From the NCBI GenBank assembly GCA_021014325.1, contig JAJGQC010000607.1:40521-104520 (forward strand): DNA of 64,000 nucleotides. The letters run 5' to 3'. Shown here piece by piece: positions 1 through 10,292 of the stretch; position 1 is the first letter of the stretch; each line of letters starts with the position of its first letter. Position numbers and translations under genes: made by a program. The DNA comes from Plazaster borealis. Its lineage: Eukaryota; Echinodermata; Asteroidea; Forcipulatida; Labidiasteridae. The notes under the pieces are model-generated. The model saw only the letters and a list, made by a program, of their open reading frames with translations. It did not search any database and was not told the origin of the DNA.

Positions 1-3000
1 GGTAAAAGCGCTTCAAATGGCTTGATCTGAAATTGAAATAAAAGAAATTCCACTAATCTAAAAAAAAAAAAAAACATGGCCGGGTAAATACCTAAGGGTC
101 GAGTAATGCTAGATGGTTCAATACTAACGCGGGATACAAGCAAAATCTTCAACCATGTTTTGAATCATGCAATTTCAAGCCACCTGATCCCACAGTTGTC
201 CAACATTTGGAATAAACCTACGCTCACTGACTAGTGACTGCGGTCTGGGACTGTTATTGCTACATATAATCAGGGCTTGCACTAACTTATTTCACCGACT
301 AGACCACCGGGCTAGTCAGCTGTAGTTCTGAAATGCCCTCAAAAATTTTCACTAGCCTGACCATTTACACCACATAGAAAACTTGACTGGGTGCATTTTG
401 AAAGAGGAGTCATCTGACTCATTTTTTGACTAGCCTGGCTGGGCTACCCAGAAGCAAGTTTGACTAGCATGCAGCACTCTTGTCTAGTGTTTGTACACCA
501 AAATCGTGTCTAAATAGAGCCCTCATAGCCTTCAATTAGCACCTCTATTGATTGCTTACAAACCATAAATAACGATTCTCAGGCTGTTAAAGGTATTTTC
601 TCACTACAAAAGGATTGAAAACAATGTACTACTTGTAACGAGACAGCAATTTACCTTGTATTATACGGGTTCTCGCTACTACCGTGCTCATTTCTTTCCT
701 ATTAAAATGCATTGAAATATGCACAGGGCTGTTTGGGACCAGCAAAAAAAACTTGTATAAACCGGGACCTTGTAACATCCGAACTCATATTAATGAGAGT
801 CGCCTGTATGTTTGGTTTTTTTTTACCCTTACACAAATGTGTGATAAGCACTGTATACTCAGTACTCCCCCACAGTACTCCCGTGACACACATGAAGAAC
901 TCACCTGGTGTTCTTGAAGACTTCTTTCCAGGCCGTCATCTTTATATCTCACTATGTACCTCCCTGCAATTAACATAAAATTAATTAATATCACTTGACA
1001 AACAGTAAAAACCATCCTCTCATGTAAACGCGAGGTCAGTTGAATCATTTTGACAAGCATTGTTTCTGCTCAATTTGCAATAGCAGAATTGAGAAGAAAT
1101 ACAGGGAGGACTTCTCTGTCGTTAATGTTTGTGTCAATTTTTTGAGCAACCTGCTATAATCCCGACAATAAAATATATACTCCAATTAAGTTTAATGTTT
1201 CATGATCTTTAAAGTAACAGTAAATATAAACAGATGAAGCAGGAAAAGTACTATTCATCAAATTCTTCTACTAGTAGATAAGACTTGACAAATTTTACTA
1301 TTCAGCAAACCACATGAAAAACTAAGAGCCATCTGTAGGCCCTACCGACCAAAAAGCAGTACGTATACAACCCAATTCATTGCAATTAGGCAAATTAAGG
1401 TCCTCTCCTCAATTTATTACTTTTTTCAATTAAGTTGGTAACCCACCTCTTTTGATAGAAACCACACTTGCTGAATGCCATGTGCCATCAGGAGGCCACA
1501 GAGCTTTAACACAATCACCTACTGTGAACTGAAAAAGATAAAAGCTTGTTTTCACTTCTAACAATTAGGTTATTTCTCACCAGGGGGAAAAGAACAATTT
1601 TAATTTAGCCCCAACACCGACATATATTAAAGGTACATTCAATTTCTCAAAAAGCAAGAATTAATTGTTAGCATATTACAGTACCTGCTTCTACATTGGA
1701 TTCAAACTGGCCTTTAGTCACCAAGCAAGCTTCGAGTCGGATCTAGGGATTAAGACATCTGCTCTAGAATGCAGGTCTCAGGGCTAAAAATTCTACCCAA
1801 GCTGTAGATTGAGTTTTTCCCATGCTGCACTCAGTGAAGTACATGTGTTCAATATATAGTGTTTAATAGATGTTGGTGTCAGGGCATATTTAAAATTGTT
1901 CAACTCTGCACTTAGAATTCATGACAACTTGACTTCAACCCACTTGACCAAAGGCTAGACAAAAATCAACCCGACTGTGTTACAATGCAATAGAAATAAC
2001 TCTAACCCATCAATTATATTGCCAGTTACCTTGTGACTGATGTCCTTACTGGCACCACATGTACTCTGCCCCATCAATTCCACATCAGATGAGTGTGCAG
2101 GTTCCTTAGCCACCTTGTGACTAATGTCCTTACTGGCACCACATGTACTCTGCCCCGCCAATTCTACATCAGATGAGTGTGCAGGTTCCTTAGCCACCTT
2201 GTGACTAATGTCCTTACTGGCACCACATGTACTCTGCCCCGCCAATTCTACTTCAGATGAGTGTGCAGGTTCCTTAGCCACCTTGTGACTAATGTCCTTA
2301 CTGGTACCACATGTACTCTGCCCCGCCAATTCTACTTCAGATGAGTGTGCAGGTTCCTTAGCAACCTTGTGACTAATGTCCTTACTGGCACCACATGTAC
2401 TCTGCCCCGCCAATTCCACATCAGATGAGTGTGCAGGTTCCTTAGCCACCTTGTGACTAATGTCCTCACTGGCACCACATGTACTCTGCCCCGCCAATTC
2501 TACTTCAGATGAGTGTGCAGGTTCCTTAGCAACCTTGTGACTAATGTCCTTACTGGCACCACATGTACTCTGCCCCGCCAATTCTACATCAGATGAGTGT
2601 GCAGGTTCCTTAGCAACCTTGTGACTAATGTCCTTACTGGCACCACATGTACTCTGCCCCGCCAATTCCACATCAGATGAGTGTGCAGGTTCCTTAGCCA
2701 CCTTGTGACTAATGTCCTTACTGGCACCACATGTACTCTGCCCCGCCAATTCTACATCAGATGAGTGTGCAGGTTCCTTAGCAACCTTGTGACTAATGTC
2801 CTTACTGGCACCACATGTACTCTGCCCCGCCAATTCCACATCAGATGAGTGTGCAGGTTCCTTAGCCACCTTGTGACTAATGTCCTCACTGGCACCACAT
2901 GTACTCTGCCCCGCCAATTCTACTTCAGATGAGTGTGCAGGTTCCTTAGCCACCTTGTGACTAATGTCCTTACTGGCACCACATGTACTCTGCCCCGCCA

Positions 3001-5323
3001 ATTCTACATCAGATGAGTGTGCAGGTTCCTTGGCCCCACTACTAGTCGCTGTGTTTGAAGCCTTTGCATTATTTACTATATCGGCACAATCAGTGGTTTG
3101 GTCTTGAATATCAGAGGGTAAAAGCGCTTCAAATGGTTTGATCTGAAATTGAAATAAAAGAAAATTCCAGTAATCTAAAACCAAAAAAACATGGCTGGGT
3201 CCTCTCTCCATGAATTATCAATGTTTTTAACAGCAAAGTGGATCCTTGTCATTTTTTTTGAGGATTGTATGTGAGGACAGACATTCAAACAACTAACCAT
3301 TGCATTGTAATAATTATGTTATTCTTTTTTAACCCTTACACTAATGTGTGATAAGTACTGTATACTCAGTCCTTCCCCCCCCCCCCCACCCCAGCCCCCC
3401 CGAGTGCTTGGATTTGGGGGGAAAAATCTATGTTTGTAATCAGGCCGGATTGGAACCCATGACGCCCACATCCTAGAGCAGATGTTTTAACCATCAGAGC
3501 TCCAAGCTTGCTCGATTACACACCCCTTCAAATATGATATGTTTTACTATTTTGGCACATGCAATCGTGACAAGACTAACAACTGAGCAACTGAAAGACT
3601 AATCAACTTAGCAAGCAACTGTTGCTTGGTACCTAGACATCTGTAGTACACACTGGGTTACGTTCACTAAGATCATCCTCGGTCAACTGTTTAGCTCTGT
3701 ATCAAAGTATACACAAACATGTGTTCGAGGATAACCAAAAAACAGTAGACCATCTTTGTCTGTGTCACTGTGAATTCAAGACAATGTGAACGCTATAAAG
3801 GTAAAAGTTAAATTTTTGATCAACTGTTTACTTCTTTTGTATATATTGTTGGTGCAGAATCTATGTTGGGGTATTTTGAAATAAATATTGACTGTTTGCG
3901 TTCATGGCTTATGGTTTAGTCAAACCATCTTGTCTCATCCCCAGTGCATGATACTATCTCTCTGCTTTGCACCGGGAAAATAGGATGCAACTTTGTAATC
4001 AGAACAGTTTAAAAGGGTAAATAATATTTGATGAAACTGTAACAGCCTTGCATTTTTCATTTTTAAATTTATGCATTTCAAAACTTTAACACCATTTGTA
4101 TTATCGAATCATCTTTCCTAATAGTGAGACACATGAAGAACTCACCTGGTGTTCTTGAAGACTTCTTTCCAGGCTGTCATCTTTATATCTCACTATGTAC
4201 CTCCCTGCAATTACATGTAACATAAAATTAATTAATATCACTTGACAAACAGTAAAAACCATCCTCCAATGTAAATTCATAAGCTTTTGGATTACAAACT
4301 CACTGAAGCAAAGTAGCTTGAAAATAGTGAATGTTTTGATGGCTATATTCAAAGCATACTTTTGTTTTCTTTGGTCAGTTGAATCATTTTGATAAGCACC
4401 TTTTCTGCTCAATTTACAATAGCAGAATTGAGAAGAAATACAGCGGGGACTTCTCTGTCATAACTGTTAACGTAAATGTTTGTGTCAACTGTTCGAGCAA
4501 ACTGCTACAACCCTGACGATAAAAATATATACTCCAAAAAATTTAATGTTTCAATATCTTCAAAGCAACAGTATGCCCTAGGGACCAAAAAGCAGTATGT
4601 ATACAACCCAAATTCATCGCAATTAGGCAAATTAAGGTCCTTTCCTCTATTTATAACTTTTTTTAATTAAGTTGGAAACCCACCTCTTTTGATAGAAACC
4701 ACACTTGCTGAATGCCATGTGCCATCAGGAGGCCACATAGCTTTAACACAGTCACCTACTGTGAACTGAAAAATATAACAAAAGCTTGTTTTCACTTCTA
4801 ACAATTTGTTAATTCTTGCATCAGGGGAAATAGAACAATTTTAATTGTGCCCCAACACCGACATACATATAATAATTAAGCATTAACAGTGATCCTGATC
4901 TTCACTGCGTGGTAATGACCGGGTTGGTGGCTGACCGTTGTTAATGGACCGAGCAGAAATCCAGAAACAGACCAAACCGAAAAAAAAGCAAACTAATACA
5001 TAATTAACAGGAGATTGCTCTAACAATAGACAGCAAAATGGGAAATGGGGTAAAATTTTGTGACACAGTGTGCTGACACCTCACTTTACTGTACAAATTC
5101 AACTTGGCTGAGGAAAGAACTCTGACAGTCAGCTTGAATAACTCACGTCACAGTTCAAATATTCTCTAATAGTGTAAATCAATTTCAATTCACTGCTGAT
5201 GTTTTACTTCTATGTTGCAATTACATGTACATGGATTATTTGGCATTAATATGTATGTTAAGAATATTGAGCAAAACTTACTTTCAAAGTTCGGCAACGC
5301 TTTGCCCTTGTAGTAGAAGACAT
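1..5323 (-). CDS. Tudor-domain gene, multi-exon, 3' end outside window
   Basis: Coding exons in transcript order: 5282-5323 (start ATG at 5323, product MSSTTRAKRCRTLK), 4684-4765, 4146-4204, 2030-3142, 1447-1528, 905-963 and 1-26 (cut by the window edge). All junctions have GT-AG signals and compatible phases (0, 1, 0, 0, 1, 0). The product is a short basic start, a Tudor half-barrel pair, a long Ser/Glu-rich repeat linker, a second Tudor pair, and a second linker beginning IKPFEALLP. Tudor domains usually bind methylated Lys or Arg and act in chromatin or RNA-granule complexes; the target here is unknown. The start is chosen because the exon carries an acceptor (TTTTACAG) four bases before the ATG and a consensus donor GTAAGT. 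More Tudor-linker units may follow beyond the left edge. No promoter was identified. Confidence 0.75.
27..904. other. Intron of Tudor gene
   Basis: No exon is seen here. Positions 280-480 carry an irregular run of gactag/actagcc words; the rest is AT-rich and shared with the duplicated intron at 3150-4140. Confidence 0.55.
905..1528 (-). CDS. Tudor domain 2 (two exons, 1447-1528 and 905-963)
   Basis: This copy encodes the same 47 residues as Tudor domain 1 with two visible substitutions (AMW to ALW, and KDDS to KDDG). The exon sizes (82 and 59 nt) and splice phases are identical, and the surrounding introns are also homologous. It therefore arose by recent segmental tandem duplication. It is in frame with the upstream repeat exon (2030-3142, ending phase 0) and with the partial exon 1-26. 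Both copies keep open frames and intact splice sites, so both are probably functional parts of one multi-Tudor protein rather than a gene plus a pseudogene. Confidence 0.78.
2030..3034 (-). repeat. Coding minisatellite, 84 bp unit, 12 copies
   Basis: Twelve head-to-tail copies of an 84 bp unit lie inside the Tudor-gene linker exon. 84 is 28 codons, so copy-number change keeps frame. The final copy is one codon short because it abuts the intron donor. Confidence 0.92.
2030..3142 (-). CDS. Repeat-linker exon of the Tudor gene (12 x 28 aa)
   Basis: This 1113 nt exon encodes 371 residues. The first 36 (starting IKPFEALLPSDIQDQTTD) are unique; then come twelve 28-residue repeats of the type AKEPAHSSDVELAGQSTCGA plus SKDISHKV. 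Differences between units are few: D/E at SSDVE, K/E at SKDIS, one A/T and one A/M. The exon ends at K of the twelfth repeat at a donor CACAAG|GTAACT, so the last valine codon is replaced by the splice site. Composition is acidic and serine-rich with one cysteine per unit, typical of a disordered linker. Near identity of units implies recent expansion by slippage or unequal crossover, and length is probably polymorphic. Longer stop-to-stop reading at both ends is intron sequence. Confidence 0.75.
3360..3535 (-). mobile_element. tRNA-like SINE fragment and poly-C tract
   Basis: A C-rich run at 3366-3400 is followed by sequence that on the minus strand contains an A-box-like stretch (GGAGCTCTGATGGTTAA) and a B-box-like GGTTCCAATCC. 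This order and spacing are typical of a tRNA-derived SINE head. A degraded relative may lie near 1690-1780. No family is assigned. Confidence 0.4.
4146..4765 (-). CDS. Tudor domain 1 (two exons, 4684-4765 and 4146-4204)
   Basis: The first exon (82 nt) reads FTVGDCVKAMWPPDGTWHSA then SVVSIKR; the second (59 nt) reads GRYIVRYKDDSLERSLQEHQ. Together they give 47 residues, matching the SMN-like Tudor pattern: VGD, W plus acidic-G turn, TWHSA strand, then a Y-V-Y strand after the intron. The split after one base of a Gly codon is identical in Tudor domain 2. The aromatic residues W, W and Y that would form a methyl-lysine or methyl-arginine cage are present, but ligand specificity cannot be read from sequence. 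Donor GTGAGT follows CACCAG and the acceptor is TTGCAG. The exon pair is flanked by phase-0 introns, so the unit can be duplicated without a frameshift. Confidence 0.8.
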
Positions 5324-5328
5324 CTCAA

Positions 5329-6313
5329 CTGTAAAATAATAAGGCAATAGAAATAATAAGGCAATAGACTGACAATTGTTTTGTTGTACCATGGTAATAG
5401 TCCAGATTAATAAATTGGTCCAGAAAAGCAGACAATCAGGCAAACCGTTAATATGTAGTTTAACATGGTCGCCGGTGAAAATATTGTTTCACTGATCCCA
5501 TGTCACATTGCAAAGGAACTTCAATCAATTTACCTAGTACGAGCATAATTTCAACTTCATACCTGGTGCTATTTCTAATATTGTATAAGGCGGTGGGAAC
5601 AGCCAGCGGTGGGCATGATCCTTGGTGATGTATCACTTCTGTTGCCCGTCATAATAATGAACATATATATATGCGTTTTTGGAACACATCTTGTGATTTG
5701 TTCTCGATCAACGGAATTTCACAATCTATTGCCTTGGTATAACAAATGGTTTTGTTGGACTTCGGATGGTTGAGTACTGTGAAGTTTGGCTCTGCTGTTT
5801 GGACTATGGATGGTTGAGTACCAATGGTTTAGGGTACTAGTGTTGGCAAGTGGTACTGCTTTATTGCCATGCTCTTATCATTAATACCCTGCTTTTATAA
5901 ACAACTGATAAAGGCACGTATTGTACCTACATGTGCTTGGCATTGTTTAAAACACAACACAATATATTCATTTGTGTAAACAATTTCCGAACTTAACGTG
6001 TAACGTACATGTATGTGTTGGTACCAAGCTTTCAAATGTTTCTGTGTGTTTTCAGTTTCAAAAAATGAGTGAAATAAGACCCAAAATGAGGTTTCGTCTC
6101 CAGAGACAACAATTCTGGCCATTAGGTTGAATAAAATAAACGCAAAGGTAATCACCAAATGAGCTTAAACTTTCAAGGGATGGTTTTATAAAAAAGTTCT
6201 TGATTCTTCTTGAGGTACATGTATAAAAGCATTTGCAGACATATTTGTCTATTAATTTTTACTTACCCAAAATGATTAAACAATGATACAATTACACAGT
6301 AGCGCCAATCAAA
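5329..6313. other. Upstream region of Tudor gene
   Basis: This AT-rich stretch lies 5' of the Tudor gene start. It probably holds its promoter and perhaps non-coding exons, but no core-promoter motif or conserved ORF is convincing. A short direct repeat (aataaggcaatagac-type) occurs at 5338-5370. Confidence 0.4.
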
Positions 6314-6617
6314 TCAGACCGAAGAACTCCACTGGCCCGAATCTTCTGTCGACTGTGGTCCTATTGTGTCAGACGACCACTGATCTTCACTAGTACTAGA
6401 AGTGCGCGAGTATGAATTTCGAATTACTTCTGAGAACATGTATGTTCTACACACATGGTTGTACAACTGGGCAATCCGGAAACCATTAAGGTTTAAGGAA
6501 ATTTCTAACTTTCGAAACGATCTAGCGACTAAGAATACCAGTACTAGAAACATCAGTGGCACTGAAATGAGAATACAATAAACTATCCAGTCAGTCATAA
6601 CGGCAACAACAATAAAC
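6314..6617 (-). CDS. Last exon of an unidentified single-pass membrane protein
   Basis: The reading frame begins after an acceptor (CATTTACAG|G) and runs to a stop at 6314. It encodes about 100 residues: a hydrophobic segment near residues 9-36 (YCILISVPLMFLVLVFLVA), a basic stop-transfer stretch ARSFRK, a short cytosolic-type stretch, and a Ser/Thr/Asp-rich tail containing SRTSSTSEDQWSSD and ending QWSSSV. The layout suits the C-terminal membrane anchor and tail of a receptor or adhesion protein. A PDZ-type ending is not evident. Upstream exons were not located and no homologue is recognised, so the gene assignment rests on the acceptor, hydrophobicity and an open frame only. Confidence 0.35.
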
Positions 6618-7493
6618 CTGTAAATGAAAAAGAGAAACAAAAAACTAGGGATTATCAATATGTCTTGAACCGTTGTACAGTTTATTAATAACTGCTGGCG
6701 ATTAATAACAAACCATGTAACATTTACATAAACGCTGTTTTTTTCCCCTCAATAAAAAATTACCAGGTAGAACCCTGGGGTATAGTGGCCTGATATCGAT
6801 TGCAAGTTAACAAACACGGTTCCAAAATCTTATTCCAGACATGTTTGTAATGGCTGCATATTATTTTACTTTCTTAAGTTGTGTTTAAATCATCTTAGGG
6901 CAACTACAGTTTTTACCTGTGATAAAAAAAAGGTGGGGAAATCTGACTCAACGACATCACAAATCATGATGCAAGACGATGCTATTATTTATTACACCAC
7001 ACCATGTACGTGTGCTATCAGACTATCGCAATTCTCTGATAAAAATTAGTATGCTTGATCAAGTATTTAAGTATGCAAATGCCATCTATCAGTGGAATTG
7101 TCCATAGTGTTCAGTTCCAAGGACATCGTTTACAAGATCGTTTCGCACCAACCAAGACTACGACATTGCCAAAAATTTAGGATGGCCGGGTTACTGGCTT
7201 TAAGCTTTGCATGAATACTACCAGGGGATTTTACACAAGATGGTGACCGCTCTATGTTCTGACACCCCTGTTCCGAAAACCCAGTTCCAGTTACCAATCG
7301 TGATCTACATGCTAGGGACTTACATGACTTACTTAGGGTTGGGATTTGGACAACAAAAAAACATTGGTGAAAAAAACGCAGTCAGTATTTCCGCTATGTT
7401 TGGAACTGCTTAAAACCTTTTTAGTGAAAGCTCACCTAAAACCTGCACAATTAACATGACATGGCTGATTGCATTTTTACAACTTGCACACAT
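6618..7493. other. Non-coding region
   Basis: No supported gene. An open frame at 7207-7413 on the plus strand has no splice context or domain signature and is treated as chance. Confidence 0.4.
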
Positions 7494-7498
7494 ATTAT

Positions 7499-8189
7499 TA
7501 GCCCCACTTGTGTGGCCAAGGCTAGCTGAATCCTTAGCCACACGTCCATGCCATCTTTTCTTCAGCTAAGAAATAAAGCTAATTAAGGCGCATTTCCTAC
7601 GGGCCAGTCGGCGGTTTAAACCAGCTGAATGTGTTCACCTAGATCTTAGCTTGCCTTGGGTGTTTTGGATAATCAAACAAATAAAATGTTAACAAGAAAT
7701 TTTAAACGATTATAGTGCGACTTACTCCGAATTAATTTCCGCGATGTATACCAAGAGCCGCCATTTTAGAATGACCCCAACAATCATGCGAATCGAATGC
7801 GACGTCATCGGCCGGCTGGGCTGTGGGCGGAGCAGTCACAAAGCAACCAATGAAATGTTCCCACCATACCTTGCTCCGCCCACAGCCCAGCAGGCCAATG
7901 ACGCCGCATTCGATTCGCATTATTGTTGGGGTCATTTCAATAGCGGAAATTAATTCGGAGTAGTCGTACAATAATCGTTTAAAATTTCTTGTTAACATTT
8001 TATTTGTTTGATTATCCAAAACACCCAAGGCAAGCTAAGATCTAGGTGAACACATTCAGCTGGTTTAAACCGCCGACTGGCCCGTAGGAAATGCGCCTTA
8101 ATTAGCTTTATTTCTTAGCTGAAGAAAAGATGGCATGGACGTGTGGCTAAGGATTCAGCTAGCCTTGGCCACACCACAAGTGGGGCTAA
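7499..8189. mobile_element. Foldback element, about 690 bp palindrome
   Basis: Arms of about 320 bp (7499-7838 and 7872-8189) are near-perfect inverted copies around a spacer of about 35 bp. The ends read TTAGCCCCACTTGTG and CACAAGTGGGGCTAA, and a 7 bp direct repeat catatta flanks both. The arms contain GC boxes (gtgggcggagc), a TGACGTCA-like site and CCAAT words near the centre. The left arm has a small insertion near 7742-7768. No ORF is credible. It is best described as a long-TIR MITE or foldback transposon; the superfamily is unknown. Confidence 0.85.
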
Positions 8190-10292
8190 CATATTATTAC
8201 CTTTTATGGATGGAAATGCCATCACATACTGACAATGGGAGAGCTAGAGTCAAGCATTTCGAGAGGAAAACAGTTAAGCCTATGTCACATGTAATCAAAC
8301 ATTGAAAACAAGAAAACAATGCATTTTTCAGGATTTAGGGGCCTACATTCCCTACAAAAATACCTTTTCTTTTAGATAGGCTAGCTACAGTCATGACAGG
8401 TAGGCTCCATGTATGAAGGTAAAAAAAAACAACAAAAAAAAAACGATTTTTGACATTTGTTTTGATCATCTTGACATTGCTTAATATAAGCGAATTCTTT
8501 ACAAACAAAACGCTTCAGCTTCCTCCATCAGTTGTGAATATGAACAAAATTTGTCATAATTTTCTTCGCAATAATGCCAATTTAATGGCTTATCCTGGAC
8601 TGACTCCGTCACGTTGTATGCCAACGCGTACCGTAGCGAACATGACGAACGAACGATGTCGATGCCATCGTCATCGATGATCGTCGGAGGAAAACCTACC
8701 GTTACTGTGTTTTATGTGTATTTTTCTCTATAATAATACTCAATCAAATGCCAATATGGACATAACGAAAATCAAACTAACAAAAATAGGCCTATCTAAA
8801 AGGAAAAACTTACAGTTTTATGACATGTCTCATGGGGCAACACTGTCATGCCTGTCAACGCTGATCTTTCACGTGTCTTTGAGGGCGCGCAGAAGGAATA
8901 CCAAACTCATTCCCATGGTTGCCGCTCGCACGGCTACAGCGCCGCACTGCCATTTGGGAATTGCATAGGAAATTGGGAACGAGGTTGCGAGATACGTCTG
9001 AGCTGTCAAAACTCGCTTGATCGAGGTCTCGCTGGTCGCCAGTAAAACACACAGCGTCACCCCGGTGCAGCAGTATGTACACCCAATGGCTGCACAATAT
9101 GGCACTAACGAGGACGTGTTTATTTTGCAGCGAGATTCAGCGAGAAAAAATGAGACATGGTTGCAGATAGCATTTTTTAGCGAGATTTTAATCGAGGACG
9201 TCCTCGGTATGACACATGTCCCCGGCTGGAGGGTGTGTGGTCACATATGTGTCCTCAGTACACCCCTTCCACAGACGCACACACACACACATGTTTGTAA
9301 ATCCCGCTTACCGAGGACTTCTCTTTGTTCTCCCATTGTATGGACATAGTTTTTTTTAGCGACGTCCCCATTGGGTTTGTACACGAAAACGAAGCGAGGA
9401 CGTCCTCGCTCTGTCAAACACCCGGACCCCTTTTGTTAAAGTCCTCGGTTTGAATGGATAGACACGCTCACACACACGTGTGTAAACACCGGCAATCGTG
9501 GACCCTCCTTTGTTCAACTCTTTGTGATAGCAACCGTGGACCACAATGATTTCCTTTGTGATAGCAACCGTGGACCTATTATCCCTTTTGTTATAGGTCC
9601 ACGGTTTGAATGTGGATACCTACCCACACGCACACAACCTTACGGATTGGGTTTGTGGGGTCCTGCTATTGTTGCTCTATTATTCCCTTTTCTAAAGAAT
9701 TCCCTTGTGGGGCCCAATTGTTCCTTAGAAATTCTCTTGTGGGGTCAAATTGTTCCATTGTTCCAAAGACCCCACAAGGCCGCTCCCGTAAGCTCAGAAG
9801 GACAAGGTAAACACTATTTGCCACTTCGGCTGGCTTCGCCGGCGGGGCATACAAATTTACCCAGTCAGTTTCCCTTGTGGTTAATTGCTTAATGATTAAT
9901 TGTTTACTCTGAGTATCAGTAAGGATAAGACAGGTCATGACGTTCACAGCTGCCGACCTTTCAATGTCCCTTCCAGGATTTAGATATTGGGCGCACACCA
10001 GACATTCAACATTTTTGTTTATGCATCCACGAGACGGGATACAAATCATGGTCCCAAAAAGGGGTGGGGGAGCCTCTTCCGACCCGACCCTTGGATCCGC
10101 CACTGCATTTTCATTCAGGAAAAGTAACAACTTGTTCAAGGGGGAAACAAAGATGTTTGATGGAGGGTGGCAGGTTATTGTCGAAAAGCAGCAAGGGAAG
10201 GACAAGTTTGGAAGATAGAACTTCTGGACTGTCAAGTTGTACAGATTTGCTGACAGCATACGATGTTCTGGTAAAACATTATTATTCTTTTA
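8190..10292. other. Repeat-rich non-coding region
   Basis: A GC-rich stretch at 8860-9450 carries two copies of the perfect 14 bp palindrome CGAGGACGTCCTCG (9193 and 9395). A hairpin built on ccgtggacctat occurs at 9566-9606, and cttgtggggc-type repeats lie at 9700-9790. Poly-A occurs at 8420-8445. No gene is supported. Confidence 0.5.

Larger units (their letters stand above)
1..4870. repeat. Tandem segmental duplication, about 1.65 kb units
   Basis: Sequence from 1 to about 1650 is homologous, with indels, to about 3118 to 4870. The match covers the linker-exon start, the introns (for example the words around tgtgtgataag and ctgtatactcag near 840 and 3350) and both Tudor exons. The 84 bp array lies between the two copies. 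Confidence 0.85.
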
